Source of the DNA: JAQBDA01 sp041301185
GTDB taxonomy: Bacteria > Chloroflexota > Anaerolineae > Anaerolineales > UBA4823
NCBI GenBank assembly: GCA_041301185.1
Contig: JBFYSV010000233.1
Coordinates: forward strand, 1-21,552
Reading direction: 5' to 3'
Length of the DNA: 21,552 nucleotides
This document shows, in pieces, positions 1 through 6,855 of this stretch (positions are counted from its first letter, which is position 1; the number at the start of each line of letters is the position of its first letter). Both the position numbers and the translations under genes were made by a program. Below the pieces are notes generated by a model. It made no database searches. It saw only the letters and a program-made list of their open reading frames with translations, and was not told where the DNA came from.

Positions 1-34
1 TATGGCGGAGATTCTTCAGGATTTCTGGATGCAT
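1..34 (-). CDS. Start of a gene running off the left edge (partial, possible MrfA-like helicase)
   Basis: Two bases after the stop codon of the yprB-like gene there is an ATG on the minus strand (32-34), followed by an open frame to the window edge that reads MHPEILKNLRH. Only 11 codons are visible, so the product cannot be recognised from sequence. The tight spacing suggests an operon with the nuclease upstream. In Bacillus subtilis the YprB/MrfB exonuclease is encoded beside the DUF1998 helicase YprA/MrfA, so a helicase is a reasonable guess, but it is inference from gene order only. No clear Shine-Dalgarno sequence is seen; translation may be coupled to the upstream stop. Confidence 0.4.
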   Translation of the reverse strand, partial: MHPEILKNLRH

Positions 35-36
35 GG

Positions 37-1293
37 CTAGGTATTCTGGCGATTGAGCTTATTGAGCAGCCTTTGCCGGCGATGATGGAGCCCGGCAAGT
101 AATATGCGGTTTTCAGCCTGGATGGCAGGTGCTCCCGATTGGATGTGCTCCAGCGCGGCGTCGGTCCAGAACAAGGCTTTTGGATAGTCTCGGGCATTAT
201 GCTCGAAGTGTTTAGCCAGCTCGATATGTGCCTGGATATGCTGTTGGCTGGCAGCTTCCTGCCACAGGTCGAGCGCTTTTTCCAGGTTGGAGCCGCGTTT
301 ATGAATAAGCGCCAGCCGGTCAAGGGCGCGCAAAAAGACCTCGCGCGGTATGCGCTCCTCTTTGGCATCCAGGTGCTGCAATCCGTGAACGTAGAGGTTG
401 GTTGCGGAATCCAAATCGCCAAGGTCTTCGAAAAGCTGGGCCAGGGATATCAGGTCTACCCCGTACTGCGCTCCGTTTTCGAGGGGGTGAGCCAGCAAGG
501 CAGCGCTGTGGTTGAGCAATGCTGCCAGGGAGATCACATCCATGGCGTTGTGGTAGAAGACGCTGCGCAAGGGCTCGGGATCGTGGGTTTGCAGATACTC
601 GAAATACATCTGCGGGATCATCCAGCCGGGGACGTCTTGCCCGGTGCGCTGGGTGCCGAGGATTTGGGCTTCAATATTTCCCAATGTGCGGCTGGGCAAG
701 CGGTTGCGCCACAAGCGCCGGGCGAGGTGGAGGAGATCGACATGGGCAAAGTCATCAAAAGACATACGCCAGCCGTGGCTCACATAGCGGCTCGCGAGGA
801 GCGGGACATCGAAAGCTTTCCCGTTGTAGGAGACCAAAGCCCGGCATGGAGCCAGGAACTCTTCCAAAGCTGCCAGCTGGGCGGGCTCTTCTGCTGGATC
901 GCGCATGAAAAACTGCACCAGGTGGAACTCGTCGCCCTCGAAGCGGCCTGCCCCGATCAGGAAAGCATACGTCCCGGTGCCGCCGGATAAACCGGTGGTC
1001 TCCGTGTCGATGAATGCGAACGCCTGGGGTGGCAGCTCCCTTAGCTGGCTGGCTCCCGCCCACACTGCCAGATTGTCCAGCGGGGCGGTGATCTCCAGCG
1101 ATCCCAGGCCGTGGGGATGCCCTGCCGGATAGCGATTCTCGACGACGTAGGTTTCACCCAGGGAGGTAGGGTAGGCGTGCCCGGATAGCGTCAGGTCAAG
1201 CAAATCGTCCGCGGGACGCGGGGCAGGCGGAGGCAGGTGCGAGGCTCCGACCTTAACGCCTAACGATTTCAGCTTGTCGCTAAGTGAGGGCAC
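37..1293 (-). CDS. yprB: DEDDh-type exonuclease with C-terminal helical repeats (YprB/MrfB-like)
   Basis: Predicted ribonuclease-H-fold 3'-5' exonuclease of 418 residues, close to the length of B. subtilis YprB (MrfB), which works with the helicase MrfA in repair of mitomycin-C damage. The catalytic set is visible: FIDTETTGL (D96, E98), SYNGKAFD (D162) and YHNAMDVISL (H248, D252), matching the DEDDh pattern of the RNase_H_2 family. The last ~130 residues are helical and resemble TPR repeats (LAQLFEDLGDLDSATNLY). I chose the GTG at 1293, which gives MPSLSDKLKSLGV and lies 4 nt after the M23 gene's stop; the longer frame to 1437 would overlap that gene by 140 nt. A further gene follows 2 nt downstream. 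Family assignment is strong; the repair role is inferred. Confidence 0.85.
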   Translation of the reverse strand: MPSLSDKLKSLGVKVGASHLPPPAPRPADDLLDLTLSGHAYPTSLGETYVVENRYPAGHPHGLGSLEITAPLDNLAVWAGASQLRELPPQAFAFIDTETTGLSGGTGTYAFLIGAGRFEGDEFHLVQFFMRDPAEEPAQLAALEEFLAPCRALVSYNGKAFDVPLLASRYVSHGWRMSFDDFAHVDLLHLARRLWRNRLPSRTLGNIEAQILGTQRTGQDVPGWMIPQMYFEYLQTHDPEPLRSVFYHNAMDVISLAALLNHSAALLAHPLENGAQYGVDLISLAQLFEDLGDLDSATNLYVHGLQHLDAKEERIPREVFLRALDRLALIHKRGSNLEKALDLWQEAASQQHIQAHIELAKHFEHNARDYPKALFWTDAALEHIQSGAPAIQAENRILLAGLHHRRQRLLNKLNRQNT

Positions 1294-1297
1294 AACT

Positions 1298-2461
1298 TTA
1301 TTGCAGATAATCCAACGGGTTTGGCTTTGCCCCGTTGTAGACCAGCTCAAAATGCAGGTGCGGGCCGGAGGAGTTGCCGGTGCTTCCCAAGGCGCCGATA
1401 TAGCTGCCCTGGAAAACGCTCTGACCGCAACCGGCACCCACTGCGCTCAGGTGGGCGTAAGCAGTCTGCCAGCCGTTGCCGTGGTCGATGACGACCATAT
1501 AGCCATAGCCGTAATTACTCCAGCCAGAAAAGACGACCACCCCGTTATCCGAAGCAAATATTGGGTTGCCCATAGACCCACCGATATCGATGGCGGGATG
1601 GATGCCGGAGTAGTTATAGCCTGAGATGGTGCGATCGGTGGTGGGCCAGATGAAGGTACCGGTGCCGATTGCACCTTCGTAAACCGAGCCGCAAAAGCCG
1701 TCTCCGTAATAGCGGGCCGTAGCAGGGTTGCTGCGCGAGATCGCCGGGGGACCCCAGTCTTTGAACGGCCTGCGACCGCCGGGAACGATCACCCAGGCGC
1801 CTTCCTGGATGCCGGTGCTGGTCGTGAAGGCATCCGTGGCGGTCAGGTCGATATTATTGCCGGGATAGCTCAAGATTGCCTGAGGATCGGTGTCGAAGAA
1901 GTCCGCCACACCAGTAACACTATCGCCGGTGTTCCACTTGTAATAGGTGCCATCTGTAGGCAAGATATTGAGCACCTGACCTGTTGAGAGCAGGTGGGGA
2001 TTGTCCTCCAGGATCTCGAAGTTGCCCCACAGAATTGTCTCAGGCTGGAGGTTGAACTGGTCGGCAATGCTGAACAGGCTATCGCCAGTTTGGACCGTGT
2101 AAGTGATTACGGTAACCCTGGGCCGGTTGGGGATGGTAGTGAGCAGCTGGGATTTGCGGGTTATGCCGCCCGCGTAATCCAGGTTCAGGTCGCCGGACAG
2201 ACTGAGATCAGCGAGGGCGATTGCGCTGGCAGTTTGCTCACTGGCTTCTCCTTCTGATGCCGGCGGCTGGGTTACCAGGCTTTCCTGGGCAGGCACCGTT
2301 TGTTCATTTTGGTTTAAAAGGGAGGGCAATCGCAGCCAGGCTACCAGAGCCAGCGCTGCCAGGCAGAGCACGGTGATCACATTCACGCCGGCGCGAAGTA
2401 AGCGCCCGGTGAAACCCGGCTTAGATTTGCCCACCTGGTCATTAGGTGTGTTGTTTTCCAT
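1298..2461 (-). CDS. LysM-domain M23 family metallopeptidase (membrane anchored)
   Basis: Predicted cell-wall endopeptidase of 387 residues. In order: a short basic cytoplasmic N-terminus, one hydrophobic segment (~25-45) acting as a signal anchor, a low-complexity linker, two LysM-type regions (~118-168, starting YTVQTGDSLFSIADQF, and a weaker one at ~172-227), then an M23/LytM domain (~282-382). The zinc and catalytic residues are present: HPAID (H288, D292), the His of AYAHLS (H337) and HLHFE (H368, H370), so it should be an active peptidase rather than a degenerate LytM factor. I prefer the ATG at 2461 over the TTG at 2470. It follows the UspA gene by 14 nt and precedes the exonuclease by 4 nt, so the three appear co-transcribed. 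It implies a peptidoglycan-type wall. Confidence 0.9.
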   Translation of the reverse strand: MENNTPNDQVGKSKPGFTGRLLRAGVNVITVLCLAALALVAWLRLPSLLNQNEQTVPAQESLVTQPPASEGEASEQTASAIALADLSLSGDLNLDYAGGITRKSQLLTTIPNRPRVTVITYTVQTGDSLFSIADQFNLQPETILWGNFEILEDNPHLLSTGQVLNILPTDGTYYKWNTGDSVTGVADFFDTDPQAILSYPGNNIDLTATDAFTTSTGIQEGAWVIVPGGRRPFKDWGPPAISRSNPATARYYGDGFCGSVYEGAIGTGTFIWPTTDRTISGYNYSGIHPAIDIGGSMGNPIFASDNGVVVFSGWSNYGYGYMVVIDHGNGWQTAYAHLSAVGAGCGQSVFQGSYIGALGSTGNSSGPHLHFELVYNGAKPNPLDYLQ

Positions 2462-2475
2462 ATCCGCCAATTCTA

Positions 2476-3387
2476 CTACAAATGGCGGCTTTCTCCGGAT
2501 TTAACCACCAAGACCGTGCAATCCGAATAGTGGATGATCTTGCGTGATACGCTGCCCAGCAGCCAGCTCTTGACCTGGCTCAGGCCGCGCGAGCCGACGA
2601 CAACCAGGTCGATACCATTTTCCTTGACGTAGCCGATGATCTCGGTGGCGGCATCGCCCCGCGCCAGGCTGGAGTGGACCGGTTTGCCGGTTTCTCCCAA
2701 AACACCTGTGATGCGCTGGATAAGCTCGGCGCCGCGCAGTTCTTGCTCGGCAAGTATGTGTTCGATCTCCTCCGGGCGCAAGAACGGTGCTGGCTGGACG
2801 ATTTCAGGCGCAGGGGGCCAGGCCTGGATCAAAGGGTAGGGTTCCGGGGCGGGAGGCATGACGTGGATCAAGTGCACCTCGGACTGGTCTGGAAATGGAA
2901 AATCGACCAGATATTCCAGGGCTCTCTGGCTGTACTCGGAACCGTCTGTGGCAAACAGGATGCGCTGGATGGGTTTATAGGGGGCGCGGACGATGAGCAC
3001 AGGCCAATCGGCGTATTCAACGACTTGCTGGGCAACGCCGCCTAACAGAATACCCAGGGTGGAGCGCAATCCTTTGGCGCCGAGCACAATCAGATCGGGG
3101 TGGAGCTGCTCGGCGAGCTCGATGATCTTTTCAGCCGGGTAGCCAAGCTGGAGCTCGGTGGATGCGCTCAGCCCTTTCTCCTGCAGGCAGGCGCGGGTGG
3201 TCTCAAGGGCTTGCCTGAACCTGGCATGGTCTGAAGATTGCAGGGGGGTGAAGACGGTCAGTGCTGTGATTCTCGTCTCCGTGGGGAGAGGTAAATCGCA
3301 GAGCATGCGGATGGCGGCTTGTGAATGGGGCGAGCCATCATCGGCAAGCAGGATATTCAGCGAATGCTGAAATCGTGAGGTACGCAT
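2476..3387 (-). CDS. Tandem universal stress protein (two UspA domains)
   Basis: Cytoplasmic protein of 303 residues made of two Usp domains (~9-134 and ~141-299), beginning ILLADDGSPHS and ILFATDGSEYS. The second domain has the canonical ATP-binding signature G-x2-G-x9-G-S (GSRGLSQVKSWLLGS). The first has G-x2-G-x9-G-G (GAKGLRSTLGILLGG), lacking the final Ser/Thr, so only the second may bind ATP in the standard way. UspA proteins are stress-responsive nucleotide-binding regulators; no specific partner can be inferred. A strong ribosome-binding site (AAGGAGG at 3394-3400) and a good promoter overlapping the preceding gene's stop codon make this the first gene of an operon running to the left edge. 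Confidence 0.93.
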   Translation of the reverse strand: MRTSRFQHSLNILLADDGSPHSQAAIRMLCDLPLPTETRITALTVFTPLQSSDHARFRQALETTRACLQEKGLSASTELQLGYPAEKIIELAEQLHPDLIVLGAKGLRSTLGILLGGVAQQVVEYADWPVLIVRAPYKPIQRILFATDGSEYSQRALEYLVDFPFPDQSEVHLIHVMPPAPEPYPLIQAWPPAPEIVQPAPFLRPEEIEHILAEQELRGAELIQRITGVLGETGKPVHSSLARGDAATEIIGYVKENGIDLVVVGSRGLSQVKSWLLGSVSRKIIHYSDCTVLVVKSGESRHL

Positions 3388-3393
3388 GGTATC

Positions 3394-3400
3394 CCTCCTT
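3394..3400 (-). promoter_or_regulatory. Strong Shine-Dalgarno site of the UspA gene
   Basis: Reads AAGGAGG on the minus strand, 6 nt before the ATG at 3387. It fixes the start of the UspA gene and is one of the strongest ribosome-binding sites in the window. Confidence 0.85.
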
Positions 3401-3461
3401 GGAATACAAAACCTACATCAAGAACCTGAACGACCTCCTGGTGAGGGGATGTGTTTCTTTC

Positions 3462-3490
3462 AATATAGCAAAATTTTGGCTGGAATTCAA
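3462..3490 (-). promoter_or_regulatory. Sigma-70-type promoter for the usp-M23-yprB operon
   Basis: On the minus strand TTGAAT (3490-3485) is followed by a 17-nt spacer and TATATT (3467-3462), with an extended -10 TG one base upstream (TGCTATATT). The -35 overlaps the stop codon of the DUF255 gene. The predicted transcription start near 3455 gives a leader of about 68 nt containing the AAGGAGG site. Recognised by eye only. Confidence 0.65.
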
Positions 3491-5544
3491 GAGGGGCTGG
3501 ATGGACTGGCAGCAAGCTGCTGGGCAAGCTCGACAGGCGAGTTGACGGGCCTCAGGCAGGCAAAATTTTGGCACACGTAGGCTGTGGGGCGAGAATTGAT
3601 CAGGCCGCGCTGTCGGAGGAGAGGCGGGGCATCGCCTGGAACGGGCAGGTTGGAGGCAGCTGCAACCAGGCTGGGGCGGTAGTGCGCCCAGATGGTATGC
3701 CAGAGGGCAAGGGTAAGCGGGTCCTGGGGATCTCCAAGGATGGCGACTTCGCGGATGGTGCTAAACTGGTCGTCAAGAGCGCATAGCCACTGAGCAAATG
3801 CGGTAGGGTAGCGAACGGCCTGCGGTTGGATAGCGGAAAGCATGCTCTCGACGATGAGCGCCAACTGGTTATTGCCGGTGTAAGCCGCCATGCGGAGCAA
3901 GGCGGAAGCGGCCAGGGCATTTCCGGAGGGGGTGGCGTTGTCTTGCAGGTCTTTGGGGCGAGTAATGAGCGGGTCGTTGTCGTCGCGGGTGTCATAAAAG
4001 CCGACCTGCGGATCGCGGAAATGCTCCACCATTTGGTGAGTGAGATTCTCGGCTGCCGCGAACCAGGCCGGGTCGGGATCGGACTGGTAGAGCGCCAGCA
4101 AGCCCAGGATCAGGGAGGCGTGGTCTTCCAGGTAGGCGCTGTGGCGGGGAGTGCCGGCGCGCCACGAACGTAACAGGCGGTCGGCTGAATAGAGCTGATC
4201 CAGGAGGAAGGTGGCATTTGCCCGGGCTGCAGCCAGGTAATCAGGGTTTTGCAGGTAGCGGGCTGCTTCGGCAAATGCGATCAGGGTGAGAGCATTCCAC
4301 GCAACCAGGATCTTGTCATCGGTCCCGGGGCGGATGCGGGGCTGGCGGGCATCCAGCAGGCGCTGGTGAAGGCTGTCGAGCCTGTTGATTGCATCATCTA
4401 TCGGAATGGCGAATTTTTCAGCGAGCTGCTGGTTGGTCAGCTGGCGTTGCAATATATTAGATCCTTCAAAGTTACCCCGTTCGGAAACGGGGTAGACCGA
4501 GGTGAAAAACTCGTAATCTGCGGGATCCGGCAGGGCATACTGAATTTGAGTCGGGGTCCACAGGTAGTATTTGCCCTCTACTCCTTCTGAATCGGCATCC
4601 AGGCTGCTGTAAAAGCCGCCGGCGGGATGGGTCATCTCGCGGACGATGAAATCCAGGGTTGCCTGGCAGGTTCGGCGCAGCTCTTCGTCTCCCAGCACCA
4701 GGTAGCCGTGCAGGTAAGCCAGAGCGAGCTGGGCATTATCGTAGAGCATTTTTTCGAAATGCGGCACCAGCCATTCGTTGTCGGTGCTGTAACGGGCGAA
4801 ACCCCCGCCGATGGCATCGTACATGCCACCCCTGGCCATGGCGGATAAATTGTGCGCAGCAACGTCCCTGGCGACTGAGTCGCCTTTTACTGCCTGGCGC
4901 AAGAGGAACTCGATTGCCATCGGCTGGGGGAACTTGGGAGCGGAGCCCCAGCCGCCATATTTCCAATCGTAGGCTTGCACTAAAGCCTGGGCGGCGCTTT
5001 CGAGCGAATCGGGGTGCAGCTCGCTGTCTGCTGTGGGGGTCTGATTGACCTGCTGGATATACTGGCTGACTTTTTGGGCAGAAACCACTACCTGCGCCTG
5101 GTCTTCTGCCCAGGCACGTTGCACCCCTGCCAATACCTCTGAAAAGGAGGGCATATTATAGCGACGGACGGGCGGGTAATAGGTACCGCCGAAGAAAGGC
5201 TCTCCCTGGGGGGTCAAGAAGACAGACATGGGCCAGCCACCCTGACCTGTCATAGCGACCACCGCGCTCATGTAGATGCTATCCAGGTCGGGGCGCTCTT
5301 CTCGATCCACTTTGATATTGACAAAATGCTCGTTCATGAAGGCAGCGATGCGCGCATCTTCGAAGGATTCATGCGCCATGACGTGGCACCAGTGGCAGGC
5401 TGCATAGCCGATGCTGAGGAAGACCGGCTTGTTCTCCTGGCGGGCACGATCCAGGGCTGCCTGATCCCAGGGATACCAGTCGACCGGATTGTCTGCATGC
5501 TGCAAGAGGTAGGGAGAATTTTCGTTGGCAAGGTGATTGGGCAT
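3487..5544 (-). CDS. Thioredoxin-domain protein of the YyaL/SSP411 (DUF255) family
   Basis: Cytoplasmic protein of 685 residues, the usual length for this family. The N-terminal ~160 residues form a thioredoxin-like domain with the family signature (LANENSPYLLQHADNPVDW near the start, YAACHWCHVMAHESFED at ~48-64, redox pair C50-x-x-C53). The rest is an alpha/alpha-toroid region like that of N-acylglucosamine epimerases and glycosidases (for example VPHFEKMLYDNAQLALAYL and NALTLIAFAEAARYL). The biochemical function of the family is not settled. I chose the ATG at 5544, giving MPNHLANENSPY, because GGAGAG lies 7 nt upstream; the longer frame to 5622 would overlap scpA. It begins 4 nt after the scpA stop, so the two are almost certainly co-transcribed. 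Confidence 0.92.
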   Translation of the reverse strand: MPNHLANENSPYLLQHADNPVDWYPWDQAALDRARQENKPVFLSIGYAACHWCHVMAHESFEDARIAAFMNEHFVNIKVDREERPDLDSIYMSAVVAMTGQGGWPMSVFLTPQGEPFFGGTYYPPVRRYNMPSFSEVLAGVQRAWAEDQAQVVVSAQKVSQYIQQVNQTPTADSELHPDSLESAAQALVQAYDWKYGGWGSAPKFPQPMAIEFLLRQAVKGDSVARDVAAHNLSAMARGGMYDAIGGGFARYSTDNEWLVPHFEKMLYDNAQLALAYLHGYLVLGDEELRRTCQATLDFIVREMTHPAGGFYSSLDADSEGVEGKYYLWTPTQIQYALPDPADYEFFTSVYPVSERGNFEGSNILQRQLTNQQLAEKFAIPIDDAINRLDSLHQRLLDARQPRIRPGTDDKILVAWNALTLIAFAEAARYLQNPDYLAAARANATFLLDQLYSADRLLRSWRAGTPRHSAYLEDHASLILGLLALYQSDPDPAWFAAAENLTHQMVEHFRDPQVGFYDTRDDNDPLITRPKDLQDNATPSGNALAASALLRMAAYTGNNQLALIVESMLSAIQPQAVRYPTAFAQWLCALDDQFSTIREVAILGDPQDPLTLALWHTIWAHYRPSLVAAASNLPVPGDAPPLLRQRGLINSRPTAYVCQNFACLRPVNSPVELAQQLAASPSSPS

Positions 5545-5548
5545 GCGC

Positions 5549-6340
5549 TTACTCTCCGAACTCGAGCTCAAATTCTTCTTCGAGGTCGAGCTGACCGGTT
5601 GTTTCGATCTCGATCTCCCCAAAGGTTGTTTCCTGGCGAGCCTGGATATGGTTACGCTTGATCAGCTCCAGCATGGCTAGAAAGGTGACCACGATCTCCA
5701 GGCGGGTCCGGGCGGTTTGGATGAATGTACGAAAACTGGTGTTTCCCCGAGATTTGAGAAAGGAGATGATCTGGTTGATCTTCTGGCGGATGGTGATCGG
5801 CGATGGGGCGACAACCGTCTTCAGCTCGGCTTGCAGCCGGGAGTGGGATAGTATATCCCGAGCTGCCTGGACCAGGTCGTCCAGCGAAATGCCGGTTAAA
5901 TCCAGACTGCCCTCGATCTTGGGCGGAGGTGAGAGGCGGATGTACGTATGCAATCCTGCGGTATCCAGCCCGGCAAGGAACTCGGCGGCGCGTTTGTAGC
6001 GCTTGTAGAGGATCAACTGGCGGGCGAGCGCCTCGCCGGGGTCCTCCTCGCCTTCTTCACGCTGCGGCGGGCGGGGCAGGAGCACTTCGGATTTGATCTG
6101 GATCAGCCTGGAGGCGATTACCAGGAAAGCGGATACCTCATCGGCAGCCCGCACCTGCAGGCTGTGCAGGTGCGCCAGGTACTGGTCGGTGACCTGAGCC
6201 AGAGCCAGCCTGGTGATATCCAGCTCGGCGCGCTCGATCAACTGCAGGAGCAAGTCGAGGGGACCCTCAAAAACCGAGGTGGCAACCCGGTATTCAGGTT
6301 TCGTTGGCTGGCTCGGGGAGGCGACGAGTTCCACGCTCAT
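5549..6340 (-). CDS. scpA: Segregation and condensation protein A (kleisin)
   Basis: ScpA is the kleisin subunit that links Smc heads with ScpB in the bacterial condensin. This 263-residue version has the diagnostic N-terminal helix region FEGPLDLLLQLIERAELDI (~24-42), the following TDQYLAHL segment, and a C-terminal winged-helix region with TFLAMLELIKRNHIQ, then an acidic tail. scpB is not adjacent, although it often is elsewhere. I chose the ATG at 6340 (MSVELVASP); a TTG at 6361 is in frame but lies upstream of the likely -10 box. No Shine-Dalgarno sequence precedes the ATG, and TATAAT ends 7 nt before it, suggesting a leaderless transcript. Confidence 0.93.
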   Translation of the reverse strand: MSVELVASPSQPTKPEYRVATSVFEGPLDLLLQLIERAELDITRLALAQVTDQYLAHLHSLQVRAADEVSAFLVIASRLIQIKSEVLLPRPPQREEGEEDPGEALARQLILYKRYKRAAEFLAGLDTAGLHTYIRLSPPPKIEGSLDLTGISLDDLVQAARDILSHSRLQAELKTVVAPSPITIRQKINQIISFLKSRGNTSFRTFIQTARTRLEIVVTFLAMLELIKRNHIQARQETTFGEIEIETTGQLDLEEEFELEFGE

Positions 6341-6347
6341 TCGAGAG

Positions 6348-6353
6348 ATTATA
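6348..6353 (-). promoter_or_regulatory. Perfect -10 box of scpA, placed for a leaderless mRNA
   Basis: TATAAT on the minus strand, separated from the scpA ATG by 7 nt, so transcription would begin at or within a base of the start codon. The -35 region at 17-nt spacing (CATGGT) is poor. The box lies just beside the -35 of the divergent trxA promoter, so the two probably compete. Confidence 0.5.
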
Positions 6354-6354
6354 C

Positions 6355-6383
6355 CTGACAATTCTCGACCACCATGCTATACT
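6355..6383 (+). promoter_or_regulatory. Sigma-70-type promoter of trxA
   Basis: CTGACA (6355-6360), a 17-nt spacer, then TATACT (6378-6383). The predicted start near 6390 gives a leader of about 80 nt before trxA, containing GGAGG at 6456-6460. Both hexamers match the consensus at five of six positions. Confidence 0.7.
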
Positions 6384-6469
6384 TGGGAGGGTGCCCTGGT
6401 CTGCGGGGCAAAGATTTAGGTCGCAGCTCGAATATCTTACGAGTAGAAATTGTTTGGAGGAAGCAACGC

Positions 6470-6817
6470 ATGATCAACGAACCCGTTCACGTTACCGACG
6501 CAGCATTCGAGAAGGTGGTCTTGCAGTCCACGATACCGGCGATCGTCGATTTTTGGGCGCCGTGGTGCGGACCTTGCCGGATGGTCGCCCCAACCCTGGA
6601 CAAGCTGGCTAAGGAATACTCCGGAAAGCTGCTGGTAGCCAAGGTGAACACGGATGAAAATCCAGAATGGGCGAATAAGTACGGTGTTAAGGGCATCCCC
6701 ACCATGTTGTTCGTAGCCGGGGGTAAGATTGTCCACCGCCAGGTTGGCGCCTTGCCCGAGCCAATGCTGCGGGATGTTGTGGCGCAGTTTTTAGATGTAA
6801 TCCAGACCAAGAGCTAG
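6470..6817 (+). CDS. trxA: Thioredoxin
   Basis: Small cytoplasmic disulfide reductase of 115 residues. The active site FWAPWCGPC is intact (C33, C36), followed by the conserved Asn-Thr-Asp-Glu-Asn strand (KVNTDENPEWANKYGVKGIPT) with the cis-Pro of GIPT that packs against the active site. I chose the ATG at 6470 because GGAGG (6456-6460) lies 9 nt upstream and the protein then has the normal length. It is a single-gene unit: its own promoter upstream, divergent from scpA, and a terminator hairpin 8 nt after the stop. No thioredoxin reductase is in the window. Confidence 0.96.
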   Translation: MINEPVHVTDAAFEKVVLQSTIPAIVDFWAPWCGPCRMVAPTLDKLAKEYSGKLLVAKVNTDENPEWANKYGVKGIPTMLFVAGGKIVHRQVGALPEPMLRDVVAQFLDVIQTKS

Positions 6818-6825
6818 AATAAATT

Positions 6826-6850
6826 TTGGGCGGGAGTTACTCCCGCCCAA
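6826..6850. terminator. Bidirectional terminator between trxA and murA
   Basis: Perfect 11-bp stem, TTGGGCGGGAG (6826-6836) pairing with CTCCCGCCCAA (6840-6850), loop TTA. It is followed by T-rich sequence on the plus strand (TTTGCTT) and preceded by AAATT, which reads as a T-tract on the minus strand. It sits between convergent genes, 8 nt after the trxA stop and 5 nt beyond the murA stop. Confidence 0.85.
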
Positions 6851-6855
6851 TTTGC

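Noticed and set aside
139..990. Long plus-strand open frame (283 codons)
   Set aside because: It is antisense to the YprB-like nuclease, whose catalytic motifs are clear; the plus-strand translation has no recognisable domain.
3545..5622. Longer start for the DUF255 protein at 5622
   Set aside because: It would overlap scpA by over 70 nt and add a Ser/Lys-rich tail absent from the family; the ATG at 5544 has a good ribosome-binding site.
6392..6410. Small inverted repeat (TGCCC/GGGCA) in the trxA leader
   Set aside because: Only 5 bp with a 9-nt loop; too weak to call a riboswitch or attenuator.
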